Part shown: positions 50,084 through 57,369 of the stretch, in pieces
Layout: every line of letters begins with the position of its first letter
How positions within the stretch are numbered: the first letter of the stretch is position 1
Assembly: GCF_900109315.1 (NCBI RefSeq)
Contig: NZ_FOJC01000003.1
Span: forward strand, 62,001 to 126,000
Length of the DNA: 64,000 nt
Source: [Haemophilus] ducreyi
GTDB taxonomy: Bacteria; Pseudomonadota; Gammaproteobacteria; Enterobacterales; Pasteurellaceae
Reading direction: 5' to 3'
The notes under the pieces: generated by a model
What the model saw: the letters and a program-made list of their open reading frames with translations, nothing else
Database searches by the model: none
Told to the model about the DNA's origin: nothing
Position numbers and translations under genes: made by a program

Positions 50084-51106
50084 ATGAAAATAAAAACCAA
50101 TAAAAATACGCCACAATTTAAAACCGTAAATGAGTCGCAACCACATAAATTCCGTACTAAAACGCACCATTTCAATAATGAAAACGGTTTTTCAACGCGT
50201 ACTCGTGATGCTAAACAAGAGAAGAGCGAAGCAAAATCGCATACATTCAGCTATCCCACTGAAGCACGTAAAGCAAATGGCACAGGCAAAGTGCAAATCA
50301 ATGTCAAAAATAATAAATTATCCACGGAGAAAAAAACAGGGCCTTTATCACCGCGCGCGCCAGAAAAAATTAAAAAAAATCGGGCAGAAGAAATGAAGAT
50401 ATATGGTGAGAATGCTTGCCTTAGTGTATTTCAGCAACGTCCACAAGCAATTGTGCGATTATGGGCAACCGTGGAAGGCGCGAAAAAATTAGCTGATGAG
50501 TTAAGCTATTTAGCTAATCAGAAAAAAGCCTATCATATTGTCGATCGTATAGAAATGGAACGGGTAACGGGTACACCACATCACGGCGATATCTGTTTAT
50601 TAGTTAAAAAATCTACCCCCTTTATTTTGGAAGGCTATTTAAACATTCCACGCAAACGTGACTGCTTAGTATTACTCGATAATATTCATAATGCGCAAAA
50701 TATTGGTGGAATTATGCGTACTTGTGCTTTCTATAACGTAAAAGGAATTATTGTAGAAAACAGTGATACTTTACACGCTAGTGCCGCAGCACGTGTTGCA
50801 GAAGGTGGACTAGAATTTATTCGCCCGCTTGAAAGTAAACATAAAGAAATTGCCTTAACGCAATTACGCCAAGCAGGCTATCAAATAGTACATCTAACGC
50901 GCAATAAGCAAGCACCTTCATTAGCTAAAACAACTTTAGCTGCCAAAGTAGTCTTTGTCTTAAATGAAATTCCCACACAAGATATTTCATATCCAAACGA
51001 TACTACTGTTCAACTTTCGTTTGAGAATCTACTCAACAGTAGCTTAAATGTTACGGTCAGCGCAGGTATCCTGTTAAATCAATGGTATCAAACCCACCTT
51101 ATTTAA
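50084..51106 (+). CDS. yfiF: YfiF-like SpoU/TrmH family RNA methyltransferase
   Basis: The 340-residue protein has a basic, low-complexity N-terminal region (about 1-105, many Lys, Asn, Thr and His), a short RNA-binding domain (about 106-180) and a C-terminal SpoU domain. Motif 1 is clear (NIHNAQNIGGIMRTC) and motif 3 is clear (NSSLNVTVSAGILL). Motif 2, usually G-x-E-x-x-G, reads VLNEIPTQDIS and lacks both glycines. Substrate and activity are unknown; ribose methylation of RNA is inferred from the family. The ATG at 50084 has AAGGA eight bases upstream; a start at 50057 is less likely. Confidence 0.82.
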   Translation: MKIKTNKNTPQFKTVNESQPHKFRTKTHHFNNENGFSTRTRDAKQEKSEAKSHTFSYPTEARKANGTGKVQINVKNNKLSTEKKTGPLSPRAPEKIKKNRAEEMKIYGENACLSVFQQRPQAIVRLWATVEGAKKLADELSYLANQKKAYHIVDRIEMERVTGTPHHGDICLLVKKSTPFILEGYLNIPRKRDCLVLLDNIHNAQNIGGIMRTCAFYNVKGIIVENSDTLHASAAARVAEGGLEFIRPLESKHKEIALTQLRQAGYQIVHLTRNKQAPSLAKTTLAAKVVFVLNEIPTQDISYPNDTTVQLSFENLLNSSLNVTVSAGILLNQWYQTHLI

Positions 51107-51128
51107 TATTATATTCACCCAATCTAAC

Positions 51129-51165
51129 AAAAAGCTTACGGCTAAATACAGTAAGCTTTTTTTGA
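51129..51165. terminator. Bidirectional terminator between yfiF and the LysE-family gene
   Basis: AAAAAGCTTAC (51129-51139) and GTAAGCTTTTT (51151-51161) form a perfect 11-bp stem with an 11-base loop, T-rich on both strands. Confidence 0.9.
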
Positions 51166-51166
51166 A

Positions 51167-51787
51167 CTATAGGCTCTTGATACCAGTATAAAACAAAAAT
51201 AAGCCAAATAAGATAAAAATCATCCCCGCAATATTCTCAATATAATGATTATATTTTGAATACAATGCTTGAACAGGTTTACGTGAGAATAACATTGCCA
51301 CTGAACCAAAATAAAGTAACGTTGAAATAACAAATAAAAATAACAATAAAAAGAGATCGGATACTTGATTAAATTTGGCCATAAATACAGAAATCACACT
51401 AGTAAAATAAATACCGGCTTTAGCATTAGCAAGATTAATCAATAATCCTTTTTTTACCTCAGTCCACATTTTTAATGGTGTTACAACTATTTTTTGATGA
51501 TCAAAAGCCGCTTGCTTAACAGAAAACACCATCACTGAACCTAAATACGCTAAATAAATGCCACCTGCCAACATAATAAAATGCTGAAAAACCGTACCAG
51601 CACTATTACTTAACCAAGCTAAACCAAAAATAGCAAAACTGGCCCAAAAAATACTCCCAATTGAAGTACCAATAGCCGCTAAAAAACCCGCTTTAGTAGA
51701 ATGGCCTGCAGAACGCCGAACCACATAAAAAAAATCAGGTCCAGGACTAGCCAACCCAACTAAATGAACTAATATAATTGTGAGCAT
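51167..51787 (-). CDS. LysE/RhtC family amino acid exporter
   Basis: This six-helix inner-membrane protein (206 residues) belongs to the LysE/RhtB superfamily of amino acid exporters. It has the typical N-terminal VHLVGLASPGPDFFYVVRRS (family motif SPGPDF) and AAIGTSIGSIFWASFAIFG. It is closest in style to RhtC-type threonine exporters, but the substrate cannot be read. It starts 9 bases after the pgpA stop with a GGGA ribosome site, and completes a nusB-thiL-pgpA-exporter gene order also seen in H. influenzae. Confidence 0.87.
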   Translation of the reverse strand: MLTIILVHLVGLASPGPDFFYVVRRSAGHSTKAGFLAAIGTSIGSIFWASFAIFGLAWLSNSAGTVFQHFIMLAGGIYLAYLGSVMVFSVKQAAFDHQKIVVTPLKMWTEVKKGLLINLANAKAGIYFTSVISVFMAKFNQVSDLFLLLFLFVISTLLYFGSVAMLFSRKPVQALYSKYNHYIENIAGMIFILFGLFLFYTGIKSL

Positions 51788-51796
51788 TTGCTTCCC

Positions 51797-52279
51797 TTAA
51801 ATAAAATAATAAATAAAATGTAACAAAATTAATGCATAAATGGCTGCAAGTAAATCATCAAACATAATACCCAAACCAGTTGTTAATTTTTCATCAAAAT
51901 AACGAATAGGGTAAGGCTTTACGATATCAAAAAAACGAAAACTAACAAAAGCCATTAAATATGCGGTCATATTATATTCAGGTAAAAAAGCAAACATCAA
52001 CAAAATGGCGACTATCTCATCCCATACAATCCGCCCATCATCATGAACCCCTAGATCATCGCTTGTTTGACGACAAATATAGCAACCCGCAATAAATAAG
52101 ATCGTACTTAACATAATGAAAAATAGCGATGAAGCGGTCAAATTCCATAATAAAATAGCCACGACAAGCCCAATAAGCGATCCCCAAGTACCCGGTGCAG
52201 GTTTAATTAAACCCGCACCAAAACCGACCGCTAAAAAATGAATTGGATTTTTTAAATTAATTTTTTTTATTTTATTCAT
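51797..52279 (-). CDS. pgpA: Phosphatidylglycerophosphatase A
   Basis: PgpA dephosphorylates phosphatidylglycerophosphate to phosphatidylglycerol in the inner membrane. The 160-residue protein has FGAGLIKPAPGTWGS at the N-terminus, GRIVWDEIVAI, and FRFFDIVKPYPIRYFDE, the family signature, with three or four membrane helices. The ATG at 52279 overlaps the thiL stop by 8 bases (ATGAATAA), so it is translationally coupled; a TTG at 52291 would also be open but is less likely. Confidence 0.92.
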   Translation of the reverse strand: MNKIKKINLKNPIHFLAVGFGAGLIKPAPGTWGSLIGLVVAILLWNLTASSLFFIMLSTILFIAGCYICRQTSDDLGVHDDGRIVWDEIVAILLMFAFLPEYNMTAYLMAFVSFRFFDIVKPYPIRYFDEKLTTGLGIMFDDLLAAIYALILLHFIYYFI

Positions 52280-53237
52280 TGAAATGATCAAAACCTATTT
52301 GAGTAGGACAAGCAACAGGCTGTCCATGCTTAAACAATCGCATTCCATTTTTAACCGCAACAATCTTACCAATACAAGCAACCTTCATACCTTGTGAATG
52401 TAAAACTTGTTCCATTTCCGCCCGTTTATCATCTGCTACCGTAAAACAAAGTTCATAATCTTCACCACCGGTTAGCGCAAATTGTTCTGCTTGTTCACGA
52501 TTATTGCGATTAAGTAACGGCGTTGAAAGTGGCAAATGCTCTAGATAAATTTCTGCACCCACTTGACTAGATTCAAGAATATGGTTCAAATCTGCTAACA
52601 AGCCATCTGAAATATCAATCGCACAACGCGAAAAAGATCGTAATGCTAAACCAAGCTCAACACGTGGCGTTGGGCGTAAATGACGTTGCACTAAATAGCA
52701 GTCATCATCTTCTAAAATTTTACGACCACTTAATAATAAAGCCAAACCAGCTGCGCTATCTCCTATGGTGCCAGAAACAAAAATCCAATCGCCTTCTTTC
52801 GCATTCTGACGTAATAATGCATCTAATTTTGGCAAGAGCCCCTGTGCGGTAATCGTCAACGCCAAAGGGCCTCGAGTAGTATCTCCGCCAATTAAAGTGG
52901 TCTGATAACGATCTAATATTGCAAATAAACTATGGCTAAATTCCGCCAACCAATCGTGATCAACCTTATCAAGCGTTAATGCTAATGAAATCCAAGCAGG
53001 CTTGGCTCCCATTGCCGCCAAATCACTTAAATTAACCGCAATGCTTTTATACGCAAGATCCGCGGCCGATATATTCGCTAAAAAATGGCTACCTGCCACA
53101 AGTGTATCAGTACTAATCGCAATTCTTGTATCTGCTTGATGAGCAACAATAGCACAATCATCACCTATTGAAAGTTCAACACTAAATTTCGGTGATTGGC
53201 GGTTAAAATAACGTTTAATTAGATCAAATTCACCCAT
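52272..53237 (-). CDS. thiL: Thiamine-monophosphate kinase
   Basis: ThiL phosphorylates thiamine monophosphate to the coenzyme thiamine diphosphate. The 321-residue PurM-like protein starts MGEFDLIKRYF and has SIGDDCAIVA, AISTDTLVAGSHF, NLSDLAAMGAKPAWISL, GGDTTRGPL and FALTGGEDYELCF, all standard. It overlaps pgpA at its 3' end and lies 56 bases after nusB on the same strand. Confidence 0.95.
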   Translation of the reverse strand: MGEFDLIKRYFNRQSPKFSVELSIGDDCAIVAHQADTRIAISTDTLVAGSHFLANISAADLAYKSIAVNLSDLAAMGAKPAWISLALTLDKVDHDWLAEFSHSLFAILDRYQTTLIGGDTTRGPLALTITAQGLLPKLDALLRQNAKEGDWIFVSGTIGDSAAGLALLLSGRKILEDDDCYLVQRHLRPTPRVELGLALRSFSRCAIDISDGLLADLNHILESSQVGAEIYLEHLPLSTPLLNRNNREQAEQFALTGGEDYELCFTVADDKRAEMEQVLHSQGMKVACIGKIVAVKNGMRLFKHGQPVACPTQIGFDHFNE

Positions 53238-53293
53238 AATTTTCCTTTGTAAACTTCAAAACAAAAAGGCAAGCTTTCGCTTACCTTATATCA

Positions 53294-53707
53294 CTATTTA
53301 CGACCTAATGCGGGTGCTAATTTATCTAAAATACCATTAATATATTTATGACTATCATCCGATCCAAATACTTTTGCAACTTCAATACCTTCATTAATAA
53401 CGACTTTATAAGGCACATCTAATTCATATTTTAATTCATAGGTCGCTAAACGTAAAATCGTCCGCTCAATTGGATCAACATCATTCTCCATTCGATCTAA
53501 ATAGGGCCTAATATCATGATCTATTGCTTCAACATATAATGCTGTACCACGTAATAATTTACGGAAATACGGTAAATCAACCCCTTTCATATCTTGATCC
53601 GTCACAAATGCTAATTCAACTTCTTCTATGCTATTTTGTGAAATGTACCAAGAATAAAGTGCCTGTACCACACATTCTCTTGCACGTCGGCGTGGAGAAA
53701 CTTTCAT
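53294..53707 (-). CDS. nusB: Transcription antitermination factor NusB
   Basis: NusB binds boxA RNA with NusE (ribosomal protein S10) to build the rRNA antitermination complex. The 137-residue all-helical protein starts [17 protein letters not shown] and has [19 protein letters not shown]-like and [20 protein letters not shown] segments typical of NusB. It leads the nusB-thiL-pgpA operon. In many relatives ribH precedes it; here the competence operon's 3' end is upstream instead. Confidence 0.94.
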   Translation of the reverse strand: MKVSPRRRARECVVQALYSWYISQNSIEEVELAFVTDQDMKGVDLPYFRKLLRGTALYVEAIDHDIRPYLDRMENDVDPIERTILRLATYELKYELDVPYKVVINEGIEVAKVFGSDDSHKYINGILDKLAPALGRK

Positions 53708-53735
53708 AAAACCTCTGAGTTTATATCATAAAGAG

Positions 53736-53762
53736 CAAAAAGCTGATGATAAGTCATCAGCT
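53736..53762 (-). terminator. Terminator of the competence operon
   Basis: AGCTGATGA (53741-53749) and TCATCAGCT (53754-53762) form a perfect 9-bp stem with a 4-base loop. On the minus strand it is followed by TTTTTGCTC, so it ends comE transcription before nusB. Confidence 0.88.
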
Positions 53763-53876
53763 AATCAATACATAAGCCAAACACTTTAGCTCGTTACTTC
53801 GTTACAATGAGAAGTAGTGAATTTTAACATATTTTTCTATAATATTGCAGTTTTAAACTAAAATGATAGAAAATTA

Positions 53877-55120
53877 CTATTTTTTATATTTATCTTGCAC
53901 TAGATAAGGCGTGACAAAAATGACAAGCTCACGCTTAGTGATTTTATCTGTGGAATGGCTAAATAGCTTCTTAAGAACAGGAATTGAACCTAAAATAGGC
54001 ACACGATCTTCACCTTTTGCAGTCAAATGTTGAAAAATACCGCCAAGCACAATGGTTTCACCATGTTTAGCAAATACTTGAGTATTCAATTCTTGTTTAT
54101 CAATCGTAATTAAACCATTCACTGCCGTATTATTTAAATTTGGTGAATTCTGTGTAACCACTAGATCTAATAAAATTTGATTATCCGCCGAAATATGCGG
54201 TGTAACTTGTAATCCTAATACAGCTTCTTTAAATTCAATATTTTTTACTTCATCTTTACGATTATACAATACATAAGGAATTTCAGCGCCTTGTTTAATA
54301 CTTGCAGGCTTTTTATTAGTGGTCAGTAAACGAGGGCTAGCAATAATTTCTACATTATTCTCTTGCTCTAATGCCGTTAATTCTAAATCTAATACGCGAC
54401 TATTAATTCTTGCAACTTGCAAAGCAAGTGAAGTTGCATTATTTACCGGGAAGTTAACATTTAAATGATTTGCTGTTGTTAAACCCTTAGTTTCTAAACT
54501 AATGGCCACCTTATGATAATCGTCAGAAGGAGAAAACATTCCCCAACGGACACCAAGTTCTTGTAAATCTTGACTACTAATCGTCACAATTCTAGCCTCA
54601 ATTGCAATTTGTTCTGTTGGCTTATCTAAATTTTTTATTAATGCCAAAATATGCTTCATTGAATCAGGACTATCTTTTATAATTAAGCTATTACTTCGCT
54701 CATCAAAATATAAATACCCTTGTTCTGACAATACATTACCATTACCTTTGGTAAGAGATTCAATCACTTCTGAAGCTTTAGCATAATCCAACTTAATAGT
54801 TTGAGTGATTAACTTAGGCTTATCATCATTATCTATTGCCTTATCTTCTTTTAAATGCCCGATAAAATAAATTTGTTTTTCTTTTCGTTTTGATAATTGA
54901 TTAGCACGCACAATACTTTCAATAATTTCATCAAAATGACTATTTTCAATTCTAAGAGTCGTATTTTTGTCTATTTGATCACTCAATACGATATTTTTCA
55001 TATTTTCTTCAGCCAAATAACTTAATATTTCTGCAGTAGGTGCATTTTTTAAAGACAGCGATAACGGTTGTGCTAATAATGATAATGAAATAAAAAGAAT
55101 AAAGAAAAAAGTATTCTCAT
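53877..55120 (-). pseudogene. comE: Competence secretin ComE (PilQ-like), frameshifted in the signal peptide
   Basis: ComE is the outer-membrane secretin through which DNA (and the type IV pilus) passes. The downstream frame has the secretin domain intact: N-terminal N0/N1 regions, EARIVTISSQDLQELGVRWG, IASPRLLTTNKKPASIKQG, GLQVTPHIS and VFAKHGETIVLGGIFQ, ending PILGSIPVLKKLFSH and LVIFVTPYLV. The expected ATG (55120) has an AAGGAATT ribosome site 9 bases after comD, but its frame ends at a TAG after 15 codons. Adding one T to the T-run at 55105-55110 gives MRILFFFILFISLSLLAQP, a perfect signal peptide that flows into the secretin. As it stands, translation from a TTG inside comD would be the only in-frame start and would ruin the signal peptide. 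Confidence 0.85.
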
Positions 55121-55129
55121 CGTAATTCC

Positions 55130-55525
55130 TTATAACTTCATCACATTTTCTTTTGGATGTTGACAATCTTTCTCTTTATGCCAATCAATATAATGTAGCG
55201 ACTTCAAATCAATGCGAGTTATTTGTATATGCTCGTCTAATAAAAAATCATTAACTTTTAAATAGAAAATCTGTTTTTTATCATTAATTAAAATTGCTTT
55301 AGCCTGCTGACCTTTCTTTAATACACCAATCAATTTTAATTGTTCAAATTTTACAGGCAAACTAATATTTGATAACGTATTAGGTAATGCACAGGGCGTA
55401 ATATTTTCCGTTAAAACATTATTTTCTATTATTACTTTATCTCTATTTTTTGTGACATCTCCATAAAAGGGATCGGCAATACACGACATCGTGAAAAATA
55501 AAAATAGATTACTCGATTTCCTCAT
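55130..55525 (-). CDS. comD: Competence protein ComD (PilP-like)
   Basis: ComD is the PilP-like component that links the inner-membrane ring to the secretin. The 131-residue protein has a hydrophobic N-terminal signal segment (NLFLFFTMSCIADPF) followed by the ADPF element seen in H. influenzae ComD, and a small beta domain (KLIGVLKKGQQAKAILIND). The reading frame is intact. It starts two bases after the comC end and stops 9 bases before the comE start, so it lies within the same operon. Confidence 0.8.
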   Translation of the reverse strand: MRKSSNLFLFFTMSCIADPFYGDVTKNRDKVIIENNVLTENITPCALPNTLSNISLPVKFEQLKLIGVLKKGQQAKAILINDKKQIFYLKVNDFLLDEHIQITRIDLKSLHYIDWHKEKDCQHPKENVMKL

Positions 55526-55527
55526 TA

Positions 55528-56046
55528 CTATTCTCCTTTAACTAACAAAGTAGCATTAATCTGTAATAAATTATTCTCATTCTGTTTAATTAATTCTAAT
55601 TCTTTAAATTTCAGATAGCCTAGTTGATTAATCTTCTCAATAAAGTTAAACACGGACTTTACTTGTTAGCTAGCAGATAAATAAACAACTTTACCACTGT
55701 CTAAGCTCCATTGAATTTGTGCTAACTTCATTTTTTCACTGTCTAACACGGTTTGTAGCTGTTGATTGATATGGCTAATTTGGCTATCTTGCAGTTGTAG
55801 TTGTTGATTATGTTCCTTAATTGAACGATATAACTTGTTATATTGTGTTAGCTGGTTCAATAATTTTGCTTTTTCTTGCTGTAATTCAACCGCTTGCTGA
55901 TAATGCTTAACATAAGCAGTGATTGGATAACTTAAAATAAAAACAACTAAAGAAATTAAGATCCATTTTAAATATTTCTCCATAAACTCTGCCATGCTGA
56001 AAACAAAGCTATTAGGATATAAATAATATTTAGTTAACCAATTCAT
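55528..56046 (-). pseudogene. comC: Competence protein ComC (PilO-like), interrupted by an in-frame TAA
   Basis: ComC is the PilO-like inner-membrane protein of the DNA-uptake machine. From the ATG at 56046 the protein has an N-terminal membrane helix (WILISLVVFILSYPI), a coiled-coil stretch rich in Gln and Leu (about 50-105) and then IQWSLDSGKVVYLSAS, where a TAA (55668-55666) stops it. The same frame then continues for 45 codons, QVKSVFNFIEKINQLGYLKF and so on to INATLLVKGE, and ends at TAG 55530-55528, two bases before comD. That tail matches the expected ferredoxin-like end of the family, and the total (about 172 codons) equals the normal length. So a nonsense mutation, not a shorter gene. 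An upstream ATG at 56070 is also open. Confidence 0.85.
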
Positions 56047-56050
56047 TACG

Positions 56051-56572
56051 CTACTCTTGCCACTCAACATTTAAACTAAATTCAACTTGTTTATTTTCAT
56101 TAATATGGAAATCATCAATCGTCAATATTAAATTAACTTGCCCTGCCAAATAATTTTCCAAAGCGCCGAATGCTTGTTGCTGAGCCAACTTTCCTGTCAT
56201 CTTTAATATAGGTTTATTTTTGTTTTCTAGATGCACCCATTCAATACCGCCTTGACGTAAGGGTAAATTATTAATTAATTGTATAAAATACTGTATTTCT
56301 TTTGTTTTTAAATAAGACTGTTTGAGATGATTACCATTATACTTTAACAAATTAATTTTTTGCATCAGCTTATTTATTTCATTTTCAGCCTGTTGATTTT
56401 GCGTAATAATCGGTCTATTTTGTTTATCAATTTGTAAGGTTCGAATAGAAAACAATATTGCAATAAATAAATTCAATAACAGCATTATTAAAATCAAAGA
56501 TATATTTTTGAGTGTTGTTCTTCGCCATTCAATTACTTTCTGCCCGGTTAAATTTACACCACACCTTTCCAT
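56051..56572 (-). CDS. comB: Competence protein ComB (PilN-like)
   Basis: ComB is the PilN-like partner of ComC. The 173-residue protein has a short cytoplasmic N-terminus, a transmembrane helix (about residues 23-43, SLILIMLLLNLFIAILFSI), a coiled-coil region (about 48-85) and a small periplasmic domain. The start at 56572 is fixed by a strong GGAGG ribosome site six bases upstream. It overlaps comA by 19 bases and comC by up to 20, which implies tight translational coupling. The frame is intact. Confidence 0.8.
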   Translation of the reverse strand: MERCGVNLTGQKVIEWRRTTLKNISLILIMLLLNLFIAILFSIRTLQIDKQNRPIITQNQQAENEINKLMQKINLLKYNGNHLKQSYLKTKEIQYFIQLINNLPLRQGGIEWVHLENKNKPILKMTGKLAQQQAFGALENYLAGQVNLILTIDDFHINENKQVEFSLNVEWQE

Positions 56573-57219
56573 AAAGCGCCTCCAACCGTTGTAATATACA
56601 AATGAGGGTCTAGAATATCGTCAGAAAAGACTAAAGGTAATGGCTTTTCAGCCCCTTTTTCAACCTCAATCTCTTTGCCTGAAAAGCGGAATAATGTGTC
56701 ATTCATTACATAATCAACATGCGTTTTTGTGTCGTTATCCGCCATTAGATAGTCCATGCCTCGAGCAAAACAAAGTAATTCACAGTCTAAAATAGTATTT
56801 GGCATACAAATTAAACTGTCCGCATAATGCTTACGAACAGCATAAACAATCACTTTTTGTAATCCATCATCAGTTAGCGGAAAAATTTGATAATCAAAAT
56901 AAATTTCTTCTAAATTAAGCGGTAATTCTTGCCGTAAAATGTGCAATAGCTGACGGTAAAGCATATTTTTATCCAGATTGAGTGGAAAAAAGAGATATTT
57001 ACGCCAAATATAGCTAAATGGAATCGGACGAATAAATGTAGCGACTTCATCAAATGGAATCGTTTGCGTTAACCACGCTTGAAGATTAAAAGGTTTAATA
57101 TGCCAATCAGCGATTATTTGATCGCTATTTTGGTAGACAACGCAATACTCAGCATTTTCGGCAAGACCAATTTGCCGTTTTTTTGTTTCTTTCTTGTATA
57201 TTTTGCTAAAGATATTCAT
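56554..57219 (-). CDS. comA: Competence protein ComA (PilM-like)
   Basis: ComA is the cytoplasmic PilM-like (actin/FtsA-fold) protein at the base of the uptake machine. The 221-residue protein is shorter than the 265 residues of H. influenzae ComA and diverged, but shows the family's RKYLFFPLNLDKNMLYRQLL-type segment and DCELLCFARGMDYLM, and its place at the head of comBCDE supports the call. The start at 57219 follows a GGGAGATAA stretch. A CRP-S-like site lies 130-150 bases upstream. The frame is open throughout. Confidence 0.75.
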   Translation of the reverse strand: MNIFSKIYKKETKKRQIGLAENAEYCVVYQNSDQIIADWHIKPFNLQAWLTQTIPFDEVATFIRPIPFSYIWRKYLFFPLNLDKNMLYRQLLHILRQELPLNLEEIYFDYQIFPLTDDGLQKVIVYAVRKHYADSLICMPNTILDCELLCFARGMDYLMADNDTKTHVDYVMNDTLFRFSGKEIEVEKGAEKPLPLVFSDDILDPHLYITTVGGALWKGVV

Positions 57220-57347
57220 TTATAGCTGTTATCTCCCAAAAATAAGTGTTTTTTAAGCAGTTTTTTCAGCATTTTTAGCTTATACTTAACGTTTTGTTAA
57301 GCCTATTTTGGCTATAAATTTTTATTTCGTCATTTATCCAAAGAGAA

Positions 57348-57369
57348 TTTTTCGATGAAGATCGCAAAA
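57348..57369 (-). promoter_or_regulatory. CRP-S (Sxy-dependent competence) operator overlapping the mrcA start codon
   Basis: The 22-base site has half-sites TTTTTCGA (57348-57355) and TCGCAAAA (57362-57369) separated by six bases. The competence CRP-S consensus is TTTTGCGA-N6-TCGCAAAA, so 15 of 16 defined positions match. It contains the ATG of mrcA (57355-57357) and lies upstream of comA on the other strand, centred about 140 bases before the comA start. A -10 candidate TATAGC lies near 57315-57310 on the minus strand, about 45 bases downstream. This is how the comA operon should be switched on by CRP and Sxy. Confidence 0.7.

Noticed and set aside
53708-53876. Hidden comF remnant between comE and nusB
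   Set aside because: I read both strands here and saw a terminator and AT-rich DNA but no zinc-finger or phosphoribosyltransferase motif.
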